Origin: Zygnema cylindricum
Taxonomy: Eukaryota > Streptophyta > Zygnematophyceae > Zygnematales > Zygnemataceae
Length of the DNA: 64,000 bases
Assembly: GCA_037447655.1 (NCBI GenBank)
Contig: JBBHKE010003275.1
Span: forward strand, 57,501 to 121,500
Direction: 5' to 3'
A program made the translations under genes and the position numbers. The notes beneath the pieces are model-generated. The model searched no databases. It saw only the letters and a list, made by a program, of their open reading frames with translations, and was not told the origin of the DNA. The first letter of the stretch is position 1, and the number at the start of each line of letters is the position of its first letter. Below, in pieces: positions 34,588 through 45,130 of this stretch.

Positions 34588-36371
34588 TGCTAGATCTATG
34601 TTAGCAGATAAAAAAAGAGATTTGAAATTATGGGTTGAGGCCCTAAACTATGCAGTTTATATCTAAAATAGAATTGGCTCTAGGTCGGTCAGTACTACAC
34701 CCTTTGAACTTTGGACCGGTAGAAAGGTTGATGTTAGTCATTTCAAATATTTTGGAAGTAAATGCTTTGATTTGAACACATCACCAAATTCTTGGAAAAT
34801 GGAACCGAAAGGTTTACCGCGTATTCTTATGGGGTATGATGATAGTTCCAAAGGCTACAGAGTATATGTATTTGATAGGCAAAATTAATTGTATCTAGAA
34901 ACATCATTATTAAAGATGAGGAAGATTCAATAGATCTATTTACCATGACAAAAAAACAGGCGTAGGAAAAATCAGAAGAATATGTCATTTTTGATACAAA
35001 GAGAACATTTTATTTTCCAGCAGCTCAACTTCTTTTACAGATCCGATGTCTTCGGATACTCACGTCCCTCTTCAGAATCAGATGGAACAGGCCGAACCGA
35101 TCGAAGAGCAACAACAACAAGTCAGAAGACAAACAAGAAACGCAGACATCCATCGGTCTCCGCCACAGAATTTCCGCGGGGAAAGAGATCTAGCAGCCGC
35201 CTTCAGTTAAGTTCCCACTTTGCTTACTCTGCTAACCCATGAGAACCTCAGACCATTCGTGAGGCCTTCTTATCTCCCGAAAGAACTCACTGGATTGAGG
35301 CGGCAAATGACGAAATTAAGTCCCTAATGGAGGCTCAAACGTGGGAGTTGGTTGATCTTCCTCCAGACCGGAAAGCCATCGGCAACAAATGGGTTTTCAA
35401 AGTAAAACTAAACCCAGATGGCACCTATGAAAGGTACAAAGCTAGTCTTGTTTCCAAAGGCTATAATCACAAAAAAAGAATTGACTTTGAGGAGACCTTC
35501 TCTCCAGTGGTAAGGTTTCCAACTGTCAAAATTTTGCTTAGTTTAGCTGCTATTGAAAACATGGAAGTGCATCAAATGGACGTTAAGAAAGCTTTCTTTC
35601 ATGTAGAGCTCGAAGATACTATTTATATACAGCAACCAGAAATGTATGCAGAGAAAGAAAAACAAAAGTTAGTCTGTAACCTGATGAAATCTTTGCATAG
35701 GCTGAAACAAGCCCTAGACAGTGGAACCTGAAGTTAGATGAGTTCCTCACTAAACTAGGCTTTAAAAGAATCAGTTTAGACCATTCTGTGTATGTTCTAC
35801 AAGGTGAAGATGGAATAGTGTACATTGCTGTGTATGTAGATGATATGCTGCTTATCATCAAATCCATGGATAAAATAAATAGGATTAAAACAACTTTGAA
35901 TTCCAGGTTTGAGGTGAAAGATCTCGGTGAAGCCAAATAAATCTTGTGATACAAGTAGATAGAAATAGTAGTAAAAGACAGATCATGTTAACTCAAAAAG
36001 AGGTTATAAGTTCCATGCTTGAAAAATTTGATATGAAAAAAGCTAAACGATGTGTCACTCCTATGGAATACAGACAGAAATTAGAAGGAGTTGATTCTGA
36101 ATTAGGCATTTTAGTTGATGAGAGTCTAGATTTAGGGAAGGAGGATTTCATGGCCTCAAAACCATTCAGGCAGTTAGTAGGTAGCCTTATATATTTTATG
36201 AACTGTACGAGACCTCATATAGCAGCAGCTGTTGGTGCACTAAGTAGAAGTCTTAAGAATCCGAAAAAGACAAACTGAGAAGCTGCAAAAAGAGTTCTAA
36301 GGTATCTTACAAGGACCTAAAATCTTAAACTGGTCCGTGGAGGTGGAGAAGTCAAACTGAAGACCTGGAGC

Positions 36372-36503
36372 GATGCGAGTTATGGCGACATGCCCAGCAG
36401 GAAATCAACCACTGGATTCGTTCTACAAATTGGAAATGATGCGAGTTATGGCGACATGCCGAGCAGGAAATCAACCACTGGATTCGTTCTACAAATTGGA
36501 AAT
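36372..36503 (+). repeat. 66-bp tandem duplication in copia-2A RNase H
   Basis: Two almost identical copies starting GATGCGAGTTATGGCGACAT at 36372 and 36438. Twenty-two codons are duplicated in frame. Confidence 0.9.
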
Positions 36504-36907
36504 GGAACCTGCTGCTGGAGCAGCAAACTTTAGAAAGTTAGCGCCCAATCAACCATGGAGTCTGAATATATGGCAGGAAACTCTGCCCTCAAAGAACTCC
36601 TGTGGGTAAAGGCACTTCTGCAGGAGTTGGGACACATGCAATCTGGTCCTCAAGACATCTGGTGTGACAATGAAGCAGCAATTGCCATTGCCTCTAACCC
36701 CATCCACCACTTTAAGAGTAAGCACATAGATGTCAGACTGCATTTTGTCCGTGAAAAGGTGCTTGCAAAGGTCATTAATTTATGATAATTTCCGGATGAA
36801 AATATAGTTGCAGACATGCTAACTAAAGCTCTATCTGCACCTAAATTATAGTTTTGCAGACACGCTGTTGGACTTAGTGAGTAACTAAGTTTAAAGCTTT
36901 AGGGGAG

Positions 36908-37929
36908 TGCTGTTTTTAAAAGCTTTATCCTTAGTAGATAGAGCTGTGAGGGAAGATTTGTAACTTGGAATATTTCTGGATTAAGGATGGTGTAATACTT
37001 ACCTTAAATAGTGTGACAGTGTAGAAGTTACTCTAAGAGTAATTGTACGGTCACATAGACCTGCGTCAACATTTCAGACTATGTAGGAAGTGCGGAATGG
37101 ACCTGGACACATGGCATCTATCCGACAAGTGAATTCGGGAAATCGGGCGGGCAGAAAGTGAACCGGACATTTGTGAATACAAATGTGAAAGTTAAATATA
37201 AAATGTTGATTACGATCAGACTAATGGCTGGAAATTGAGTGGGGACCACGGATGAAGAGGTGATTCGTAAGCAGCTCAGATATTTGTACAAAATAAACCA
37301 CAGCGGGCTGGACGCATCTACAGTTGCAGACTAAGGAAGCAACATTTGGTGTACAATATCAATTTGTACATACATGATAGAACATGATTTTGTACCTTAG
37401 TCCAATTTCTCAGTGACTGCGACAAGTTTGAGAGTTGGAGAGAGAAGTTAGAGATAGACTGCCTCGACTTCTATATTTCTTTTCAGACCTAGAAAATACT
37501 AATAAAACCATTAGTTTCTACAACATTAGCGTACTTTGTTGTACTATAGTACAGTACCACTAGTAAGGATTTTGACTCCAGATTAACTAACAAGCAGTAG
37601 ACATTCTTTTAGTGTATAAATTTAGGACTTAGAAAAATTTTGGTATCCAGTTTTGGGAATATCGGAAATTGAAAGGCAATTTTTAGGAAATTTGCAGCTC
37701 TTATAGATATGGTTTAGTGGATGATTTATGCTGTAATTTTGGGAATTATTAGTGTGTTTACTATTTTTTGTGTGTGCCAATTACTGGGGTAATTGGATTT
37801 GTGAGTTAGGTTTTACAGTGTGTCAAAAGTTATTGTTTGTAAGGAATTATTGTAAAGCTTCTGCTTAAGTATGTCTACTTCTACTACTACTGCTACAGCT
37901 CCACCTGCATTAGTTATCATAGAAAAACA
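36908..37929 (+). repeat. 3' LTR of copia-2A
   Basis: It follows the polypurine tract AAAGCTTTAGGGGAG. It starts TGCTGTTTTTAAAAGC and ends GAAAAACA. Near its right end it keeps an ATG followed by Ser/Thr codons, equivalent to the LTR-borne gag start of copia-2B and missing from its own 5' LTR. Confidence 0.87.
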
Positions 37930-38293
37930 CTTTACCCTGTGAAGACAAGACTCCTTTAAGTCGATGGCAAAATGAATCGCTGAATTGCTCCATTGAGCAG
38001 TAAGCTATGAATGGTTAAAGATGACATTTTATGCCGGAGCTCTTTCAGAGAGAGGCGGCTACCATCTTATTTTTGTATGTCCTAACTCCCTCTTTAAACC
38101 CTATACTGTTGACGTACATCACCAATTAAAGTACGGTATCGTAGTGAAAGGTATAGGTGCCGGTATACTTTTTGTACGACCATTGGACGACATGGCCATT
38201 TTGGGGAAGAATTGCACATCTAGATTCATTTTCATACTCTTTGGAGATGCCGCAATCGCCACGTGTCGTCTGTTGTCCATAGCCTATTTCAGC
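37930..38293 (-). repeat. Family-1 LTR, right part (split by copia-2A)
   Basis: It resumes the LTR interrupted at 24482: CTTTACCCTGTGAAGACAAG corresponds to the same point in the copia-1 LTR. It runs to about 38293, where another LTR fragment begins, so its outer end is lost. Confidence 0.75.
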
Positions 38294-38860
38294 CATGGGT
38301 TACTCTCTGAAGCACCACGGACTACCCCCAAAACAGTTGTGTTTCAGACAGCACAGATTACTCAACAATAAACAAAATCACCTCAAACTGCACCAATATG
38401 CAAAATACTAAGTAAAAGCCAAATCCACCAAGGAATCTAGAAGATATAAGCTCCTAAATTTCCAAAAAATAACTGACAACTTTATAAACTATCCAGGTAG
38501 ACTTCTCACATAACTCTACAAAGAAAACAGAATAGACTTAAAACGACACACACATATAATTTCTAGATCATAGAATAACTTCACAAAATTTCACATGAAA
38601 CATGAATGAGAGTGATCACACTAACAAGTCAAAGTTGCAAAAAAACTGTCTGCCATTGCTTTGATAAACTTGACTGTGATGATGAAAATAATTTAAGTCC
38701 TACAAGTTATAATCAGAGAGTTCACTACTGAATGTACAGTGGCAAACCAGCCGTACTTTATCTACCAGCTTCCTCTATTAATGTAAGCATACCTGAATAA
38801 TTCGAGGTATGTTGGAAAGAATTAATCTACACTAATAAACTAATTAACAAAAGGTCAAAT
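38294..38860 (-). repeat. Fragment of a copia-2-type LTR, reverse orientation
   Basis: The reverse complement shows the order of segments in the right half of copia-2 LTRs, for example GAAATTTAGGAGCTTATATCTTC matching GAAACTTCTGAGTATTATATCTT. Both ends are indistinct. Confidence 0.5.
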
Positions 38861-39029
38861 CATTGTTCAACCAAATATTTACACCGATACCTCCGTAAAA
38901 TATGCGTACTAAGCCGCAACTTGCTTTGTCGCTTGTAGACAAAACCACGTAGTGAACCCACATCACATAAGTACGGTCCACTCGATAATACGTCATAAAA
39001 AAACCGCGATCCCTTGAAAACACCGGCGG

Positions 39030-39738
39030 ATTAGAGTCAAGGGAGGATGATCCAATGACACTAATACCTAAAAGACAAATAGTGGGAAGTTTAATATATT
39101 TCATGAACCGTACCCGCCCTAATATTGTTGCAACATTTGGAGTACTAAGCAGAAGTCTAGAAAATCCGAGAAAATCTGACCGTGATGCAGCAAAAAGAGA
39201 TGCAGCAAGAAGAGTCTTAAGATATCTGGTAGGAACCAAAGACCTTAAACTCACACTAGATGGAGGAGAAGTGAAGCTACAAACATGGAGTGATGCAAGC
39301 TATGACGATATGCCAAGCCGGAAATCCACTACGGAATTCGTTTTGCAAATTGGGAACGGGACTTGGTGCCAGAGCAGCAAACTTCAAAAGGTCACGGCAC
39401 AATCGACAATGGAGTCAGAATACATGGCAGCAAGCTCGACCCTCAAAGAACTCTTATGGGTAAAATCCATGTTGCAAGAATTGGGATACATGCAGGTTGG
39501 TCCACAGGTGATCTGGTGTGATAACCAAGCTGCCACTGTTATTGCCTCTAACCCGAGTCACCACTTGAAGTGTTAGCACATGGATTCAAAATTACATTTT
39601 GTGAGAGAAAAATAATATTTTTGGGTGATTAAGTTATGTTTTTTGCTAGATGCAAAAATGATTGCCGATATGCTCACTAAAGCTCTTCTTGCTCCTAAGC
39701 TAAAATATTGTAGGGATATAGTGGGACTAGGCTACTAG
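39030..39738 (+). pseudogene. pol: Copia-2-type RNase H remnant
   Basis: It begins at SREDDPMTLIPKRQIVGSLIYF and includes TRPNIVATFGVLSRS, WSDASYDD, STMESEYMAASSTLKELLWVK, IWCDNQAATVIAS and ADMLTKALLAPK. A short internal duplication (GATGCAGCAAAAAGA) and stops after position 39570 break it. No RT precedes it, so the upstream element was lost. It leads into the tandem repeats and LTR at 39966. Confidence 0.85.
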
Positions 39739-39885
39739 CTGAGTTGCTACATTGCCATGTTGCGTTCGTCCGACATCAGAATGCAGTGGGACTAGGTGAC
39801 TAGCTAAGTTACGACATTGCCATGCTGCGCTCCGACGTAGTGGGACTACGTAACTAGTTGATTTGCTGCGCTGCTATGCTGCCAT
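39721..39885 (+). repeat. Three imperfect tandem units between RNase H and polypurine tract
   Basis: Units start GTGGGACTAG or GTGGGACTACG at 39721, 39786 and 39840 and share CTAGCT and TGCTAC/TTGCCATGCTGCG motifs. They are unequal in length (about 65, 54 and 45 nt). The stretch is non-coding. Confidence 0.75.
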
Positions 39886-39965
39886 ACTGCTCTAGTTTGA
39901 CAACGCAAATGAGCTGCTTCACATTGCAGCTGCGCTGATACGCTGAGTCTAAAGCTTTAGGGGAG

Positions 39966-40929
39966 TGCTAATTTTGGAAAGTTTTACGTCTCAATAAAAT
40001 TAGTCGATAGCAAAAAGATAGTAAAATATAGCCGAAAGGGACACTTGTTGTCACTTAAAGGCAAAACAAGTATTTCGGAATTGTACCGACATACACATAT
40101 GTGTGTCACTCATTAAACAAAACGGCGCAGGTGCAATGGAGATAAGACAAAACAATTGCGACGCAGATGGAACAAAGCACCTGCAATACAGACGGGGCAA
40201 AGCAGTTGTGATTACTTTGAATATGATTTAGTACAGGACAATGCAGCTCCGACGAAGTTGCGGTGATGTTGAATGTGATCTGGAACGGGACAACGCAACT
40301 GCGGTTGATATAAATCGAGTCAATGGACGAGATTCATAAGTTGATCACAGCTGATTTGTTGGCAGGTGTTTTCCCAACATCTGAATGGATGTATCCGGAC
40401 AATTGTAACCAAGCCGACAACAATTAATTGAACAATCACTAAGTGTTGATCTCTCAGCAACATTGATTGTATAGTAACAGATGAACTTTAGCGTGACTAG
40501 GAGTACTTAGATCTTAGTGACAGTTTAGTTCTTCGACGTATCTCTCACGAATACTTGTATCAAAGGTACAAAACTATGTAATTGGACAACTAGGAGTAGA
40601 AACTTACTACGAGAATAAGACTTAGGGCTTAGAACATATTATGTTTCAGACTTCGAGACTGTGTAATCTGCAAGTTGTTTTTAGGAAACTTCGGAGTTGT
40701 ATATCTTGGTGTATTTTGAATCAATTAGGCAAAAACTTTGGGAGTTGTCAGTCTGTGTGTTATTCCATATTGTGGTATAGTTTAAAGTAGTTTGGACCTT
40801 TGTAACAAATTTGGTGAGCTGTAGAAAACAACTGTTTGATAGGATTCTTGGTAAGATTCCGTTAGTGAATTATGTCTACTTCTACTACTACTGCTGCTGC
40901 TCCCCTGCTTTAATTGTTGTGGAACAACA
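39966..40929 (+). repeat. Copia-2-related 3' LTR
   Basis: It follows the polypurine tract CTAAAGCTTTAGGGGAG, starts TGCTAATTTTGG and ends GTGGAACAACA. It retains CAGCTG-like repeats and an ATG plus Ser/Thr codons near its right end (about 40872). The sequence right after it (AGTTAGGGCC) resembles a mutated primer site. Confidence 0.8.
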
Positions 40930-40940
40930 AGTTAGGGCCC

Positions 40941-41660
40941 TCACCCTCTATAATCGGTTGAATAACCAAAAGAGTATGATTTAGCTGCAACGCCCTCAAA
41001 GCTGCGGCTGCCTCTCATATTAAACCGCATATTGAGCGGCTTGATCAAAGGTGAATTACATTCCGTAAGTCCGAGTGAGATGACTTTATATAAATCATTT
41101 CGATTGATATGGAAACTGTCAAATAATTTCTTAATAGCTTCGGCATCTGACATTAGGTCTTGTAAAGCTTGGCGTAAAGTCTCCATGCGAGCACGTAAGG
41201 CGAGAGTGGTTTCACCTGGTTTACTTGTGAAATTCATTAATTCTTTCACTTGATTGGGATTTTGCATGCGATACTCTGCTTCTAAGAGATTGAACATGAC
41301 GAAAAGTAGATCTCGCAAAGGTATTCTCATACCTGATCCTGTTGAGAAAGCAGCACGCGCGAGTACGGCATATTGCCGAGGAATTTCCGCGACGGCGGGA
41401 ATAAAGACATTACCTTGGGCATCTAGGACCTCGCGAAAATCAGATTGGAATGGAAAATCCACTTGCCCTATGACCTCTAGTGTACAATCAAAAGGAGGGG
41501 AAAATTCTGTCATCGCGAGTATAGCATCATACTTGTGGGAATATAATATAAGGGCCCAGCCTCTGAGGTACCCACCAAGAAGAGAGGATTTTACACGAAG
41601 ATCAAAATGTTTTTGATAGGGAAATGCCAAGTCAGGCATTTCGGTATCATAAAACATACG
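40941..41660 (-). CDS. Isolated gag-like ORF fragment of an unidentified retroelement
   Basis: An open minus-strand frame of about 240 codons; its annotated start runs on to 41747 through antisense copia sequence, so I set the right limit at the copia junction. Segments such as ELMNFTSKPGETTLALRARM and ETLRQALQDLM resemble the helical Gag of gypsy-like elements (a Pro-Gly-Glu turn followed by an Arg-rich helix). It ends at a TGA at 40941. There is no methionine near the junction that I would trust, and no zinc knuckle. Open reading through 720 bp amid decayed copies suggests recent capture or selection. The family is not recognised. Confidence 0.5.
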   Translation of the reverse strand, partial: RMFYDTEMPDLAFPYQKHFDLRVKSSLLGGYLRGWALILYSHKYDAILAMTEFSPPFDCTLEVIGQVDFPFQSDFREVLDAQGNVFIPAVAEIPRQYAVLARAAFSTGSGMRIPLRDLLFVMFNLLEAEYRMQNPNQVKELMNFTSKPGETTLALRARMETLRQALQDLMSDAEAIKKLFDSFHINRNDLYKVISLGLTECNSPLIKPLNMRFNMRGSRSFEGVAAKSYSFGYSTDYRG

Positions 41661-41661
41661 A

Positions 41662-41924
41662 ATATACGGAGAAGTTTTTGGGCATGAGCTATGAATTGTG
41701 CCAATTATCTCAAAAATAGATTCCTTACCTCGGTTGTAAAAGAACAAACACTTTATGAAAGATGGACCGGAAGAAAACCTGACATTTCAAACTTAAAGGT
41801 GTTCGGAAGTCAAATGTTTAGTCTAAACACACAAAAATCTGATTCGAAGTTAGATGCAAAAGGAAAGCCGAGATATTTAGTAAAGTATGATGAAAATGGA
41901 AAAGGATATAGAGTTTATGATCTT
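41662..41924 (+). pseudogene. pol: Copia family-1 integrase C-terminal fragment
   Basis: Reading MNCANYLKNR, ERWTGRKPDISNLKVFGSQMF, KGKPRYL and KGYRVYDL, it matches the copia-1 integrase tail. One stop precedes MNCANYL. It is cut on the left by the gag-like insertion and on the right by a family-1 LTR. Confidence 0.85.
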
Positions 41925-42977
41925 TGTAGAAATTGATGGTTCTTTTAGTATTTTCTAGGTCTAAAATAAGCGCAGAAAAAGAAGCCGAGGCAGTCTTTCT
42001 CTAACTTCTCTCTCCAACTCTCACACTTGTTGCAGTCACTGAGAAGTTGGAGAGGAAGTTAGTGTCCTGGCTGCCTATGCTATCTAGAGATTTATGGGGT
42101 AGTAAAGTAGTTGATTTACCAAAAAGAAAGTTGTCGCCTAACGGATTTGATCCTGGTACCTACGGATAGGTAATGTCGCCGATAGCCGGTAGCCTCATCC
42201 ATTTAGTCTAAGATTAGTGGTAGACGATATAGAGTTTAATAAATATATAAACGTTAACATATAGGCTAATTCATTTAACAACAACTCTATACGGGATACA
42301 TAGATGATTATTATAGTAAGTGATGAAAAGTACGGATTACAAATACGAAGAATAAATAAGTACCGCGCATTTGTTTCGATAACGAAACAAATACTTCGCA
42401 AATATTTATGACGGCTATGATTGAAATCGACATTCAATCGAACGGCCAGAAAGAATGTCGAGATCGCGGAAGAAGATTTCGGCAGTTTATAGTCGCACCC
42501 ACATCGGATGACACGTGGCACCACGACATTGGATTTCGACATCTCGAAGGATTTCGAAAACGAATCCAGAAAAGACACGTGTCGACATTTTGGTCATGTC
42601 GTACAATGTTCGTATATAAAGTGCACCGGCAGCTGTACCATTTTGCACAGTACAATAATATGATTGGTGCCGTACGTCAGTAGATAGAGTTTTAGAGAGA
42701 GATAGGACTAAGAAAAATTTGGTGGATAGGACCCTCTCTCCGTGAGAGCTTGTGTACAAAAGGTCAACTTTGACCCTCCATAACTTACTGCTCAGGGGAG
42801 CAAATTCGTTTTGTTATCGACTGAAGGGAGTCTTGCCTTCACAAGGGTGAAGGTGGTCAAAGTTTTTGTTTGCCAGGGTTGTAGTTATTCATGCTGAAAG
42901 ACAAAGGGGTCAGGGTTATCTTAGAGGCTTCGTGTGAGCTGCCTACTTTGAGGTCCTATGGAGGTCTCAGAGTTTTA
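41925..42977 (+). repeat. 5' LTR of copia-3 (family 1)
   Basis: It starts TGTAGAAATTGATGG and ends CAGAGTTTTA (canonical CA lost), homologous to the copia-1 LTRs. The primer site follows at 42978, which fixes the plus orientation of this LTR family. It contains the antisense tRNA-like cassette at about 42125-42205. Confidence 0.87.
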
Positions 42978-42988
42978 GGTTATGTGCC
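42978..42988 (+). promoter_or_regulatory. Primer-binding site of copia-3
   Basis: GGTTATGTGCC directly after the LTR, one base different from the initiator tRNA-Met internal site of copia-2B. Confidence 0.7.
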
Positions 42989-43139
42989 CAACATCTAGGG
43001 TGCCCATATTCAATGGAGCTGGCTACATATACTAGGAAAGTATGATGAGGAAGCTCTATGTGAGAAACGGTTTTGGGGAATAGTGAGTGGACGGGTGAGA
43101 CGTCAATCCAGTCTTGGGATACCTCCATGGTTTACACGA

Positions 43140-44060
43140 GGCTGATTTACTAGAGATGCAGATCCATCTTCAACGGAGGAGACAAAGGAAGAAGAGGTGG
43201 TGGACAAAGGAAAGGAGAAGGAGACAACCACACCAGTAGCAACTGGTTTGGCATTCATGTCACCTATTTTGAGGAACGAGGAGAATGATACTGATACCTG
43301 GGACTTCAACAGAATGGCAGCAAAGCACTTCATCCTCCACCATCTTACTCAAGGACTTGCATGTCTTCATTTGCAGGTAGAAAGGGCATTCGATCTTTGG
43401 ATGGCTCTCATAGAGATGTACCGAAATGGTACGATTCAGCAACAACAGTTGGTTGATCAGAAAGTTAACGTGTGTGTATACCAAAGGGGGGAAGATGTTG
43501 GATTTTTGAAATGAGCTTGCTACACTTTTCATGGAGCTAGAGTGTGTTGAAAAAGATTTTAGTGAAAAAGAAAAGGTTAATTGTTTACTGATGAAGTTAC
43601 CCAATGAGTTCGAGAACATAGTCAACCGTGTGCAGGACTTGCCGGACTCAAGGTGGATATGGAACTCAGTGGTAGGGATGATTCTCGTTTGGGAGAATAC
43701 GATTGAGATCCGAAGAGGAGTAAAGAGTGGGCAAGCCTTCGCAGCTGCGACCGATTGGAGGAACTACGATTCCCGGAAACCCGTCGGAAACTATGGATGG
43801 AGGGAGAAAAAAAATCAAAAGGACGAGTTAGGACTAAGGGCTCCCAAAGGTTTATGCCATTTTTGTAAAAAATCGGGGCACTATATGGCAAAGTGCACTA
43901 AGCTAACCGAGCTTCGGCTAAAAGAGGGGCAGACAGGTGGAACCCTGAGAGGAAAGAAAAAGGCCTTTGTGACACAGGTACATGAGGTGAAGTCCGAAGA
44001 CAGCACGATGAGCTCATATTGGATGAGGAGTTGGAAGCGACAAACGAGGTAGAAATTCCA
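43140..44060 (+). pseudogene. gag: Copia-3 gag with CCHC zinc knuckle
   Basis: Open pieces at 43197-43514 and 43531-44052 give a family-1 Gag. It has an acidic start, WDFNRMAAKHFILHHLTQGL, FDLWMALIEMYR, a frameshift near 43510, then KEKVNCLLMKLPNEFENIVNR, a basic linker and the knuckle CHFCKKSGHYMAKC. This supplies the gag that copia-1 has lost. The frame changes before the protease at 44061. Confidence 0.85.
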
Positions 44061-44861
44061 CGAAAGCAGAAATGTGCTTTCGGTGGATTGAAAGGTGAAG
44101 CATGCTGGATTGTAGATTCAGGTGCCTCCATGCACATGTGTAAGGATAAACACCTATTCACTAAGATAAGAAAGATTCTTATCGTAGAGATAGAGTACGA
44201 GAATGCGAGGATAGTCACTACTACTCTTTTAGGATCGGTAGATCTGAAAGTGTTAGTAGAAGAAAAGACTCCCATAGTTACATTCTCCGATGTATTGTTT
44301 ATTTCCGGAGCTAAATAAAAACCTCATCTCTACGTCTGTATTAGATGATAATGTTTTTGATACAACCACTAGGAAATGAGTCTTTACTGCTAGTTTTGAG
44401 GAGGAAATCTATTTCATTAATGAAAAAGGTACCCAATGGATATTTAGGCTGATTTTAAGCAATGAAAATAAAATTTATTATGCTGGTGTTCATGATATTA
44501 TGATGTGGCATAAGAGGCTTGGGCATGTGAATCTAGATAATCTAAGAGAGATGAAAAAGATGGGAGTAGTGGAAGGGATTCAGTTCAGTGAGAGTGAGAA
44601 TCTAAGTGATTGTAGTGGATGAGCTCAAGGTAAAGCACACAGGTTACCCTTTCCCAAAACAACCACCTATAAGGGAGAAAAAAATCTAGATTTAGTACAC
44701 ACAAATATTTGGGGACCGGTCAAAGTGCCCTCACCGCGGGGGAAGAGATTTATGATGACTATCACTGTTGATTGGTCTCAGTATTCTAGGGTGTATTTTT
44801 TGAAAAACAAATCAGAAGCTCAAGATTATTTTAGACAATATAGAGCATGAAGCCAAAAACT
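44061..44861 (+). pseudogene. pol: Copia-3 protease and integrase N-terminus, truncated
   Basis: 44019-44318 carries the protease active site in WIVDSGASMHMC and VTFSDVLFI. A frameshift follows, then NKNLISTSVLDD, HKRLGHVNLDNLREMKK and GKAHRLPFPK, with several stop codons. It breaks off in the integrase core at 44861, where a family-1b LTR begins. The remainder would lie beyond the right edge of the window. Confidence 0.85.
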
Positions 44862-44909
44862 TGTTGATATTTGGGTATTTTCTAGGTCTTTACTAGATAG
44901 AAAGAGAGT
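44862..44909 (+). repeat. Family-1b LTR, left end (split by the gypsy composite)
   Basis: TGTTGATATTTGGGTATTTT... is the start of the LTR subtype seen in reverse at 25752-26922. It stops at AGAGT (44905-44909) and resumes with AGAGT at 63046. The LTR itself is inserted in copia-3 integrase. Confidence 0.82.
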
Positions 44910-45124
44910 TGTCGAGCGTGCCTAGGAACCGCGAGGTCCAGGTAATATGTCCAAGGAGGTGTGCATGTGAAACCTGCAATCCACCCTAAATGCTGATGCT
45001 TCCTCGGATCCATGATAATGCCCATCTCTGTTCATTACCCCCCCCCCCCCCCCCCCCCCCTTTGGATATGCATAGATAGTAAAGAGGACTGGAGTGGAAA
45101 AGAAAAGTACCCTGTACCCCCCCA
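44910..45124 (-). repeat. Extra LTR start (U3) beyond the 3' LTR
   Basis: This repeats 46319-46525, the first part of the LTR on the minus strand, including the long C run on the plus strand. It is separated from the 3' LTR by 6 nt (GATTAG). It ends at TGTCGAGCG, one arm of an LTR-internal palindrome. Confidence 0.85.
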
Positions 45125-45130
45125 GATTAG

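Larger units (their letters stand above)
33411..36880 (+). pseudogene. pol: Copia-2A pol (protease, integrase, RT, RNase H), heavily mutated
   Basis: It resumes the copia-2A zinc-knuckle region interrupted at 27353. Protease at 33551-33871 has GTRAS in place of the catalytic DTGAS. Integrase remnants at about 33960-34760 keep SDNGG and the DDFSRFTKVYFMK block, but with many stops. RT is at 35327-35950 (KWVFKVKLNPDG, HQMDVKKAF, YVDDMLL), RNase H at about 36100-36880 (TRPHIAAAVGALSRS, STMESEYMA, IWCDNEAAIAIAS). Stops, frameshifts and two internal tandem duplications make it non-functional. Confidence 0.88.
24483..37929 (+). mobile_element. Copia-2A: decayed Ty1/copia element carrying two later insertions
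   Basis: The 5' LTR is 24483-25392 and the 3' LTR 36908-37929. Gag is in pieces at 25404-27353 and pol at 33411-36880. A target-site duplication, CTTCA (24478-24482) versus CTTTA (37930-37934), lies within an older family-1 LTR. Inside it are a solo LTR (25752-26922) and a complete copia-2B element (27359-33405). Removing both restores a continuous but stop-ridden gag-pol order. Greater decay than copia-2B fits its greater age. Confidence 0.87.

Noticed and set aside
41254-41616. Plus-strand 120-codon ORF
   Set aside because: Opposite-strand shadow of the gag-like ORF; it has no recognisable domain.
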